The notes under the pieces: model-generated
The model's input: only the letters and a program-made list of their open reading frames with translations
The model's database searches: none
What the model was told of the DNA's origin: nothing
Assembly (NCBI RefSeq): GCF_022808715.1
Contig: NZ_JAKZKX010000031.1
Span: 1-42,690 of the forward strand
Length of the DNA stretch: 42,690 bases
Reading direction: 5' to 3'
DNA from: Fundidesulfovibrio agrisoli
Lineage (GTDB): Bacteria > Desulfobacterota > Desulfovibrionia > Desulfovibrionales > Desulfovibrionaceae
In this document: positions 9,338 through 16,638 of the stretch, one piece after another
Numbering within the stretch: position 1 is the first letter of the stretch
How the letters are laid out: every line of letters begins with the position of its first letter
Made by a program: the position numbers and the translations under genes

Positions 9338-10126
9338 CTAGAAGGTGAAGGCCAGCGCCACGACCGGTCCGTTCAGGGTGGCGTCGAACTTGAAGTAGTC
9401 CTTGCCGCTGCCTTCGGTGTGGTTCACGCCCACGGCCCTGTAGCCCACGAGGAAGGTTCCGTGATCCCAGAAGGTGTAGCCCAGCATGGCCATGGCGTCC
9501 CAGGTGAAGGCCGAGCTTATGCCGAAGCCGCCCACGCCGCCGCGCAGGTCGATACCCCACTTGTCGGTGATCCGGAACTGCGCCCTGGCGCCGACCACCG
9601 GGTCCACCCAGCTCTTCTGCTTGGACACCGTATGGCTCCCGCCGAGGGCGTTCTGGGTGTTCAGATTCAGGCCCAGGCTCCAGATGCGCGCTCCGGCCAG
9701 GATGTCCAGGCTGGTGGGGCAGGAGCCGTCCTTGCCCAGGGGCATGGTCCCGATGCGGTAGAAGGCCGCGATGTCGGAGAGGAACAAGCCCATCTGTCCG
9801 TCGAGGCTGACCCGCTTGCCAGATGCCTGGTCGCCAAGCTGGGCGTAGTTGATCTCCCCGAGCAGGCCGAAGGTGTCCTTGTAGAGCATGTCCGCGTGGA
9901 GCATGGCCCCGATGTTGAGGTATTTCGAGAGGTCCGCGAAGCTGGCGTTCACGGTGGCCTGTGCTCCGCGCACGCCGATGGTGCCGTTGAAGCCGGTGAG
10001 CCAAGCGTAGGGCGCCAGGGTGACCTTGAGGTCGCTGTCCGCGGTCTGGGCCCGGGCCGCCGGGGCAGCCAGGATCACGAAGAGTGCGGCCAGAGCGATT
10101 ATGGATCTTACAGCCTTTACTGACAT
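9338..10126 (-). CDS. Outer-membrane beta-barrel protein
   Basis: A 262-residue protein with a clear signal peptide (cleavage near ARA-Q) and alternating hydrophobic/polar strands throughout. It ends in ALAFTF; a terminal Phe is the usual signal for outer-membrane barrel assembly. Phrases such as YAWLTGFNGTIGVRG and VGARAQFRITDKWGIDLRGG are typical of small outer-membrane barrels. The ATG at 10126 is preceded by AAGGAGAC at good spacing; longer readings of this frame run into the neighbouring gene and are rejected. It is the last gene of the minus-strand sulfatase group, 41 bases after its upstream neighbour. It may provide a passage for sulfated compounds or products, but that is inference from position. 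Confidence 0.8.
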   Translation of the reverse strand: MSVKAVRSIIALAALFVILAAPAARAQTADSDLKVTLAPYAWLTGFNGTIGVRGAQATVNASFADLSKYLNIGAMLHADMLYKDTFGLLGEINYAQLGDQASGKRVSLDGQMGLFLSDIAAFYRIGTMPLGKDGSCPTSLDILAGARIWSLGLNLNTQNALGGSHTVSKQKSWVDPVVGARAQFRITDKWGIDLRGGVGGFGISSAFTWDAMAMLGYTFWDHGTFLVGYRAVGVNHTEGSGKDYFKFDATLNGPVVALAFTF

Positions 10127-10167
10127 GGGTGTCTCCTTGATAACGAGGGTTCGTTGCTTCGCGGCGC

Positions 10168-10776
10168 TCATGGCGTGGGGATCACCACGTAGTAGACCCC
10201 GTTCGCCCCGTAGACCGGCTTGAACCAGGTGTTGCCGCACAGGTAATAGGTTCTCCCGCCGACCTCGGGGAGGATGCACCCCGAAGGCAGCTGGGCGTAG
10301 CTTGCGCCCATGGCGTAGGCTGGCGCGGCGGCCACTGCCACGCTGGGGTTGGCCGCCGCCGCTCCCGCGATGGCCGCACCCGCGATAGCGGTGCCCGCGA
10401 TGGCTCCGGCCGCCACCGCGCACCCGGCGCAGCCTCCGGCGTAGTAGGGCACCGCCACAGGCGGATGATAGACCCCGTAGGGAACCGGCACGGGATAGCC
10501 CGGCGGATGGTAGGCCGTGGCTCCGCCGGGATACGTGTGCGCGACGCCCTCGCCGTAGGCGCCGTAGGTTCTGCCGCCGTAGGCATTGGTGTGCATCGTT
10601 CCCCCGCCCCAGGCGTGCACGGTGGAGCCCCCGAAGGCGTTGACGTGGGCGGTGCCGACTCCGGCGAAATGCGCCGTTTCGCCCCCGAAACGGTTCATGC
10701 TGCGCCAGGCGTGGCCGGGCTGCGTCCAGGCGAGCAGGGCCAGCAGGCAGGCGAGCGCCAGGGTGAAGGGTTTCAT
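10168..10776 (-). CDS. Secreted Gly/His-rich repeat protein, unknown function
   Basis: A 202-residue exported protein (signal peptide 1-23, ending GHA). Residues 30-83 are three 18-residue repeats: the first begins FGGETAHFAG, the second FGGSTVHAWG, the third YGGRTYGAYG. The first two carry His at equivalent positions. A Pro/Tyr-rich stretch and a small-residue hydrophobic segment (about 115-150, AIAGTAIAGAAIAG) follow, the latter possibly membrane-associated. The C-terminal part has two Cys (CILPEV, YYLCGNTWF). AAGGAGG precedes the ATG, which overlaps the stop of the DUF2092 lipoprotein gene by four bases (ATGA), so the two are translationally coupled. The family is not recognised; an envelope or cell-surface role is likely. 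Confidence 0.7.
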   Translation of the reverse strand: MKPFTLALACLLALLAWTQPGHAWRSMNRFGGETAHFAGVGTAHVNAFGGSTVHAWGGGTMHTNAYGGRTYGAYGEGVAHTYPGGATAYHPPGYPVPVPYGVYHPPVAVPYYAGGCAGCAVAAGAIAGTAIAGAAIAGAAAANPSVAVAAAPAYAMGASYAQLPSGCILPEVGGRTYYLCGNTWFKPVYGANGVYYVVIPTP

Positions 10777-11654
10777 GGCGCGCCTCCTTGCGTCGGCTGC
10801 GGCTGGCCGCCGGGCAGCCCCGGGCCTGGGTTCATGCCCATCCCGGGCGGGAGGGCCGGCTTGTCGAACTCGATGCTGCGGGGGGCGACGGGCTTGGCGC
10901 GCCATTCGCCGCGCGGCCAGGGCTGGTCGATCTTCCAGGCGGAGAGCTCCAGGTCGTGGCGCAGGCGCAGCGGGTCTTCGCGGTAGATGGCCCGGAAGCG
11001 CCTGGGCAGCTTGTCCTTCGCGCCGATCCATATCTGCAGGAACACGTCGTCGTCGGCCCAGACCACCACGTCGGTGCTCACCCCGCCGATCACCTCGGAC
11101 TTGCCCATGACGAAGGCCATCTTGGCCCCCTCGGCCAGGGCCGCGTACGGGTCGGTGAGGATCAGGTCCGTGAAGGGGAAGCCGATGGCGGCCGTCTCGA
11201 AGGCGGCCTTGAGGGCGGCGTCCATGTCGGGCGGGGCGGGGGCCACGGCCAACAGGTTGTCGCCGGGGATGTACGCGGCCATTTCCTTGCCGTCGTAGGT
11301 GAATTCGGAGGTTGGCCCGTCGCCCGGTATGACCACCTTGAGCCTGTCCGGCCTGCGCAGGGAGACGTCGTAGCGCACGGCGTAGACTATGGGCGGCCCG
11401 AGCCTGCTGGGGTGCTCGTAGCTGGCCACCGCCGTGAAGGACATGCTTCTGGCCGCGGCCAGCCGGTCGGAGGTCTGTTTGAGCAGCTCCAGGGCCTTGG
11501 GCTCCACCGGGGCGTCCTGCCAGGCCGACAGGGCCGGGGGCGGCGCGGGCTGGGCCTGCCTGGCCGCGACGCAGCCTGTCGCCCCCGCGGCGGCCAGAAG
11601 AACCGCCAGGAGCAGCAGGGCGGGGGCCTGATGTGAACGTTGGCGCGGGGTCAT
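10773..11654 (-). CDS. DUF2092-family lipoprotein
   Basis: A 293-residue protein with a lipoprotein signal (hydrophobic core, then GATGC; Cys near residue 28). The body has the DUF2092 pattern: RRPDRLKVVIPG, FTYDGKEMAAY, GFPFTDLILTDPY and LPRRFRAIY. The family is predicted periplasmic and resembles the LolA/LolB fold, so a lipid- or hydrophobic-ligand-binding role is plausible but unproven. The ribosome binding site is AAGGGA. The ATG overlaps the stop of a possible nine-codon leader reading frame (see 11651-11677). It starts 41 bases after a strong terminator that follows the arylsulfatase gene, so its expression depends on read-through or a local promoter. The C-terminus is rich in Pro and Gly. 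Confidence 0.78.
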   Translation of the reverse strand: MTPRQRSHQAPALLLLAVLLAAAGATGCVAARQAQPAPPPALSAWQDAPVEPKALELLKQTSDRLAAARSMSFTAVASYEHPSRLGPPIVYAVRYDVSLRRPDRLKVVIPGDGPTSEFTYDGKEMAAYIPGDNLLAVAPAPPDMDAALKAAFETAAIGFPFTDLILTDPYAALAEGAKMAFVMGKSEVIGGVSTDVVVWADDDVFLQIWIGAKDKLPRRFRAIYREDPLRLRHDLELSAWKIDQPWPRGEWRAKPVAPRSIEFDKPALPPGMGMNPGPGLPGGQPQPTQGGAP

Positions 11655-11677
11655 CGTTGTTTCCCTTCTTTTTTCAT
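11651..11677 (-). other. Possible leader peptide (MKKEGKQR) before the DUF2092 gene
   Basis: AGGAG (minus strand, about 11684-11688) is followed seven bases later by an ATG that opens an eight-residue Lys-rich frame. Its TGA overlaps the ATG of the lipoprotein gene as ATGA. The arrangement would couple translation of the lipoprotein to the leader. It may equally be chance, since the lipoprotein has its own AAGGGA. Confidence 0.25.
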
Positions 11678-11694
11678 GCGCATACTCCTAAAAA

Positions 11695-11733
11695 GCCCGC
11701 CGCGTCACCGGTCCAACAGGTGACGCGGCGGGC
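11695..11733 (-). terminator. Arylsulfatase gene terminator
   Basis: A perfect 15-bp GC-rich inverted repeat (11695-11709 with 11719-11733) has a nine-base loop and, read on the minus strand, runs into TTTTT. This is a textbook intrinsic terminator placed 11 bases after the sulfatase stop codon. The next ribosome binding site on the same strand begins within a few bases of the T run. Confidence 0.92.
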
Positions 11734-11743
11734 CTCGACATCG

Positions 11744-14245
11744 CTATTCGCTCATCTTGTTGTTGCGCTGGGCCTCCATCAGCCGCTTTTCGTCGGCGGG
11801 AGTGAGCTTGGGCCGGTCGATCTTCACGGTCAGCTTCTTGATCTTGCCGGTGAAGGCGAAGGGCACCTGGTAGTCCTTGTCGTCCACCGGAGTGCCGGTG
11901 TCGGAGCCGATGTCGAAGGTCTCGTCCCACTGGAGGATGACAGGGATGGTGCGTTCCATCTTCTGGCTGGCCACCACCTTGCCGTCCACCTTGAGCGTGC
12001 CCGTGCCGCTGCGGCCGAGGCCGCTCATGTCGTTGAAGGCCAGGGTGGCGAAGCCCAGACCGTCGTACTTGAAGTCGAAGGTCAGCGTGTGCTTGCCGGG
12101 GGTCAGGGCGTCCTTGCCCTCCCAGCGCACGCGCTCCAGGTCCACCAGGTTCCAGGTGAACACGGGCTTGCCCTGCAACAGGTAGAAGCCCCAGCCGGCG
12201 AAGCGGCCGCCCTGGGTGGCCAGGATGCCCTCGCCGCCGCCCTGGGGCACCTCCACCTCGGCGGTGATGGTGTAGGACGCTGCGATCAGGCTGGGGGCGT
12301 CGCCCATGGGGATGCCGGTGAGCGTGCCGGAGTAGGTGAACAGGTTGCGCCCGGCGGTGACGCTGGGGCGCGGCGTGACCATGCGCGCGGCCAGGGAGTT
12401 GTCCAGGGGCAGCACCTGGTACTTCTTGGCCTCATCCATGAAGAGGGCCTGCATCTGCTTGAGCTTTTCCGGGTTGGCGGCGGCCACGTCGCGGTTCTGG
12501 GTCCAGTCCTTGGTCAGGTCGTAGAGCTCCCACTTGTAGGCGTGCTCCACGTCAGGGTTGGGGGTGGCCCCGAGCTTCCACGGCGGGGAGATGGGCGTCG
12601 TGTTGGCGTACCAGCCGTCGTTGTAGATGCCCCGGTTGCCGAAGATCTCGAAGTACTGGGTCTTGTGCCTGGAGGGTTCCTTGGCGTTGGCCTTGTCGAA
12701 GGTGTAGGCCAGGCTCACGCCTTCGATGGGCTTCTGCTTGATGCCGTCCACGGTCTCGGGCGCCTGGATGCCCGCGACTTCCAGGATGGTGGGCACGATG
12801 TCGATGACGTGGTGGAACTGGTTGCGGATGCCGCCCTTGTCCTTGATGACCTTGGGCCAGGAGATGGCCATGCCCTGACGGGTGCCGCCGAAGTGGGAGG
12901 CCACCTGCTTGGTCCACTTGTAGGGGGTGTCGAAGGCCCAGGTCCAGCCCACGGCCATGTGGTTGTAGGTCTTGTCGCTGCCCCAGACGTCGTAGAAGTA
13001 CTTGAGCTGGGCCTCCACGGGCACTTCCACGCTGTTGAACTGCGCCACCTCGTTGGGGGTGCCGTTGGGGTTGCCCTCGGCGCTGGAGCCGTTGTCGCCG
13101 CTTATGTAGATGATGAGCGTGTCTTCGAGCTTGCCCATATCCTGCACGGCCTGAATCACCCGGCCAATTTCGTGGTCGGTGTAGGCCAGATAGGCCGCGT
13201 AGACCTCGACCTGGCGGGTGAACAGCTTCTTCTCGTCCGGGGTGAGCGTATCCCAGTCGGCCAGCAGGTCCTTGGGCCAGGGGGTCAGCTCCGCGTCCTT
13301 GGGGATCACGCCGAGCTTCTTCTGGTTGGCGAAGATCTGCTCGCGCAGCTTGTTCCAGCCCATGTCGAACTTGCCCTTGAACTTCTCGATCCACTCGGGC
13401 GGCGCATGGTGCGGCGCGTGGGTGCCGCCGGGGGCGTACTTGACGAAGAACCGCTTGGAAGGATCGACCTCGTTGAGCATCTTCATGTGCTCGATGGCGT
13501 CGTCGGCCATGGCCGTGGTTAGGTTCCACTTGGGGTTGCCCACATAGGGGTAGATGGGCGTGGTCTGCCTGAACAGGTTGGGCTGCCACTGGCTGGTGTC
13601 GCCGCCCACGAAGCCGTAGAAGTATTCGAAGCCCAGGCCGATGGGCCAGCGGGTGAAGGGCCCTGCCTGGCTGGCCTCATAGGCCGGGGTGTTGTGGTCC
13701 TTGCCGAACCAGGAAGTGGCGTAGCCGTTGTCGCGCAGGATGCGGCCGATGGTGGCGGAATCGGGCTCGATCACGCTGTCGTATCCCGGGTAGCCGGTGG
13801 AAGCCTCTGAAACCTGGCCGAAGCCCACGGCGTGGTGGTTGCGCCCGGTGATGAGCGCCGCGCGCGTGGGCGAGCACAGGGCCGTGGAGTGGAACTGCGT
13901 GTAGCGCAGGCCCGAGTTGGCGATGCGGTCCAGCGCCGGGGTGGGGATGACGCCGCCGAATGTGCTCGGCGCGCCGAACCCGCAGTCGTCCGTGATGATC
14001 AGCAGCACGTTGGGTGCGTCCTTGGGCGGCACCACCCGGGGCTGCCAGAAGGGTTTGGACTGGTAGGCGTTGTCCTTGATGACCCCCCCGAAAGGCAAGG
14101 GCGCTGGCGGCAGGGATTTGCCGTCGATTGTTCGGGTGGCCGAGGGCGAACCGGGCGTGCCGGTGATCGTCTGGGCCTGGGCTGTTCCCGCAGCCGTCAG
14201 CACGGTGAGGGCCAGGGCCAGAATAGTTGCCACGAGTGGATGCAT
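11744..14245 (-). CDS. Arylsulfatase, Cys-type, exported
   Basis: A large (833-residue) sulfatase with a signal peptide (ends AQA near 24). The metal-binding start NVLLIITDDCGFG (Asp86/Asp87) and the active-site signature CSPTRAALITGRN (Cys124) are intact. That Cys must be oxidised to formylglycine by an anaerobic maturase that is not encoded in this window. Further family features are GKDHN, HAPHHAPPEW and ISGDNGSSAEG. The C-terminal ~200 residues form a beta-rich region of the kind found in long arylsulfatases. It hydrolyses sulfate esters, probably in the periplasm. TAGGAGG precedes the ATG. The 288-base gap upstream, shared with the end of the AraC gene, shows no promoter I would defend. 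Downstream lie a lipoprotein, a repeat protein and an outer-membrane barrel. Confidence 0.92.
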   Translation of the reverse strand: MHPLVATILALALTVLTAAGTAQAQTITGTPGSPSATRTIDGKSLPPAPLPFGGVIKDNAYQSKPFWQPRVVPPKDAPNVLLIITDDCGFGAPSTFGGVIPTPALDRIANSGLRYTQFHSTALCSPTRAALITGRNHHAVGFGQVSEASTGYPGYDSVIEPDSATIGRILRDNGYATSWFGKDHNTPAYEASQAGPFTRWPIGLGFEYFYGFVGGDTSQWQPNLFRQTTPIYPYVGNPKWNLTTAMADDAIEHMKMLNEVDPSKRFFVKYAPGGTHAPHHAPPEWIEKFKGKFDMGWNKLREQIFANQKKLGVIPKDAELTPWPKDLLADWDTLTPDEKKLFTRQVEVYAAYLAYTDHEIGRVIQAVQDMGKLEDTLIIYISGDNGSSAEGNPNGTPNEVAQFNSVEVPVEAQLKYFYDVWGSDKTYNHMAVGWTWAFDTPYKWTKQVASHFGGTRQGMAISWPKVIKDKGGIRNQFHHVIDIVPTILEVAGIQAPETVDGIKQKPIEGVSLAYTFDKANAKEPSRHKTQYFEIFGNRGIYNDGWYANTTPISPPWKLGATPNPDVEHAYKWELYDLTKDWTQNRDVAAANPEKLKQMQALFMDEAKKYQVLPLDNSLAARMVTPRPSVTAGRNLFTYSGTLTGIPMGDAPSLIAASYTITAEVEVPQGGGEGILATQGGRFAGWGFYLLQGKPVFTWNLVDLERVRWEGKDALTPGKHTLTFDFKYDGLGFATLAFNDMSGLGRSGTGTLKVDGKVVASQKMERTIPVILQWDETFDIGSDTGTPVDDKDYQVPFAFTGKIKKLTVKIDRPKLTPADEKRLMEAQRNNKMSE

Positions 14246-14533
14246 GGTGTCCTCCTATGGCGCTTTCCCGGATACGACGGCAGGAGAGCTAGTTTACCGG
14301 TTGTAGACGGCTCGCCTCACCGCTCCGACAAAGCTGGTGAACCAAGCATGGGCAGGATAGCCCCGCCGACTGGTCCGCGTCTCCCGCGAATGCGAAGACT
14401 TTGGCAGGATTGCGAATCACACTCCCGCCATGCGCCGAGGGTTGCAGCCCCGGACGAAAGCGGCATCATCTCCCCTCGGGCATCGTGCTTCGGGGGGGGC
14501 GCACGGCCGGGTGCGATGTGGAAAAGTCCGGCA

Positions 14534-15505
14534 TCATGCCATCCTCAGCGTTTCTGATGGTTTTTCGCCGAATCGCTGCCTGTAGAGCCTGGCGAAGAAA
14601 CTCTGCGAGGCGAATCCGCAGGCCGAGGCCACCGCGAGCACGCTGACGCCCGGCCCCGCCTGAACGAGCATCTCGCGGGCCTTGGCCAGCCTGCACTCCT
14701 GAAGGAAGCGCGAGGGCGAATAGCCCCTGCTTTTCTGGAAAGCCAACTGGAGCGAGCGGCAGCCCGTGCCGGTTACGGCGGCCAGGTCGGCCATGCGGAT
14801 GGGCTTGTGGGAGTTGGCCTGGATGTATGCCTCGGCCAGCTTCACGGCGCGGGGCTCGGCGGCTTTGGGCTCCTTGGCGAGCAGATGGGAGTGGTTGTGC
14901 TCCATGCAGGTGAGCATGGCCGAGAGCAGCAGCTCCTCGTAGCGGGCTGTGAGCAGTTCCGACTCGCCCAGCCCCGGGTCGCACCCGAACGCCTCGGCCA
15001 CCTGCCAGGCGATGCGGGCCATGCGCTGCGTCCCCGCCCGCGAGGGGTCGGGAGGGCTGAATACCAGCGGCATGCCCGCGGGGCGGCCGCACAGCGCGGC
15101 CAGGGAGTCCTCCAGGCCCTGCCGGGTGAAGCGCAGGGTGTAGTTCACGAATCCGGACGTCTGCCGGATGGTGGTCGGGCGCGAGAAATCGAGCAGCGCC
15201 AGGGGGCCGCCCGGACGGCAGCGGACCTCGGCGCGGCCTGAGCGGATGCGCATTTCGCCCGCGCACATGAGGATGAGCACGAAGCTGCCGTTGTTGGATG
15301 CGGAAGCAATGTTGACGCCGTTCGTGAGGGAGGCCCCATGCAGGGAGACCCGTCCGAGGTCGACGGCGTTGTATACGGCCCGGAAGGAGGGGCCGCTGTG
15401 GACGTCGATGTCGCCATGATGGAAGTTGGCGTTCACGGCGTCCACGAAATCCTGCGGTTTTCTGGTGTCGAATATGGGGAAGGCGCTCAGGGGGGCGGTA
15501 GGCAT
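14534..15505 (-). CDS. AraC-family transcriptional regulator
   Basis: A 323-residue regulator. The N-terminal ~200 residues are a cupin-like AraC sensing domain (PGGPLALLDFSRP). The C-terminal ~100 residues contain the two helix-turn-helix units of the AraC/XylS family (MADLAAVTGTGCRSLQLAF and VLAVASACGFASQSFFARLY followed by FGEKPSE). The ATG at 15505 is used, with GAGG nine bases upstream; a GTG at 15520 is the alternative. It is transcribed away from the dehydrogenase at 15751 across a 245-base gap, and its end lies 288 bases before the arylsulfatase start. It may control either; the inducer is unknown. Confidence 0.88.
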   Translation of the reverse strand: MPTAPLSAFPIFDTRKPQDFVDAVNANFHHGDIDVHSGPSFRAVYNAVDLGRVSLHGASLTNGVNIASASNNGSFVLILMCAGEMRIRSGRAEVRCRPGGPLALLDFSRPTTIRQTSGFVNYTLRFTRQGLEDSLAALCGRPAGMPLVFSPPDPSRAGTQRMARIAWQVAEAFGCDPGLGESELLTARYEELLLSAMLTCMEHNHSHLLAKEPKAAEPRAVKLAEAYIQANSHKPIRMADLAAVTGTGCRSLQLAFQKSRGYSPSRFLQECRLAKAREMLVQAGPGVSVLAVASACGFASQSFFARLYRQRFGEKPSETLRMA

Positions 15506-15750
15506 GGCTCGGATCCTCACGCTGTGGTGCGTCTGGACGACGGTGCCCGGTGTTGCCGCCCAGCCTTCCTGAACAACGTGGAATTACGATAATTGGTAAC
15601 AGCCTTGCTTCTCTTTGGTCAAGGGACAACGCGTATTGGCGAAACAACGTCACGGTGGGCCCGCATCGCAAGCCATGTTCGTATCCAAAATCGGAAATGT
15701 GGTGCCAGGGCGTCCGGGGCGTGCTATCGCGCGGGGAAAAGGAGGTGCGT

Positions 15751-16497
15751 ATGAGGCGTACCCTGACGGGAAAAAATGCGTTGGTGACCGGGGGCAGCAG
15801 GGGGATCGGCGCGGCCATCGTCCGGCGTCTGGCCGGCGAGGGGGCCGATGTCGCCTTCACCTTCGCCGGCAACCGGGAGCAGGCCGAGAAGAGCGCCAAG
15901 GAAGCCCGCAAATCCAAATCGAAGGTGCTGGCGATCCAGGCCGACAGCGCGGACGCGGGGGCGCTCGTGGCCGCGGTTGACGGTGCGGCCGCGGAACTGG
16001 GCGGCCTGGACATCCTGGTGAACAGCGCGGGCCTGGCCGTGATAGCCCCCCTGGAGGAGTTCCGGCTGGAGGATCTGGACCGCACCCTGGCCGTGAACGT
16101 GCGCGCGGTTTTCTTGGCCAGCCAGGCGGCGGCCAGACACATGGGCCAGGGCGGGCGCATCGTCAACGTCGGCAGCTGCAACGCGGAGCGCGTGCCCTTT
16201 GTGGGGGGCAGCGTGTACGCCATGAGCAAGGCCGCACTGGTGGGGCTGGTCAAGGGCCTCTCCCGCGATCTGGCCCCGCGCGGCATCACCGTGAACAATG
16301 TGGCTCCCGGCCCCGTGAACACCGACCTCAATCCCGACGGGAGCGCCTTCGCCTCCATGCTCAAGGACCGGTTTCTGGCCCTGAAGCGCTACGCCGACGC
16401 CGACGAGATTGCTGGCATGGTGGCCTATCTGGCGGGGCCTGAAGCCGGCTACGTCACCGGGGCCAGCCTGGCCATCGATGGCGGGTTCACGTCCTGA
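15751..16497 (+). CDS. Short-chain dehydrogenase/reductase (FabG-like)
   Basis: A 248-residue classical SDR. The cofactor motif TGGSRGIG is at about 12-19, NSAG near 90, the catalytic Ser in NVGSCN and the YAMSK catalytic Tyr/Lys near 155. It ends with the usual GASLAIDGGF. A GGAGGT ribosome binding site lies four bases before the ATG; upstream extension of the frame to 15550 has no support. It is an NAD(P)-dependent cytoplasmic oxidoreductase. The closest type is 3-oxoacyl-ACP reductase, but a lone copy beside an AraC gene away from fatty-acid genes suggests a specialised substrate. Divergent from the AraC regulator, which is its probable controller. Confidence 0.88.
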   Translation: MRRTLTGKNALVTGGSRGIGAAIVRRLAGEGADVAFTFAGNREQAEKSAKEARKSKSKVLAIQADSADAGALVAAVDGAAAELGGLDILVNSAGLAVIAPLEEFRLEDLDRTLAVNVRAVFLASQAAARHMGQGGRIVNVGSCNAERVPFVGGSVYAMSKAALVGLVKGLSRDLAPRGITVNNVAPGPVNTDLNPDGSAFASMLKDRFLALKRYADADEIAGMVAYLAGPEAGYVTGASLAIDGGFTS

Positions 16498-16588
16498 GTG
16501 CTGCCCCGGGCAGCGACGCGCGACAGGCCGGGAACATGTAGCCAGCCGCGCGGAGCGGAGAGCGCGCACCTCCCCGCATGGATAAATA

Positions 16589-16614
16589 AAAGGCCGCCCC
16601 GAGGGGCGGCCTTT
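16589..16614. terminator. Bidirectional terminator
   Basis: An 11-bp inverted repeat (16589-16599 with 16604-16614) with a four-base loop lies between two convergent genes. The plus strand continues GTTTTG and the minus strand TTTTATTTATCC, so it can stop the dehydrogenase transcript and the oxidase transcript. Confidence 0.88.
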
Positions 16615-16638
16615 GTTTTGGCGTTGGCTGGGTGCTGC

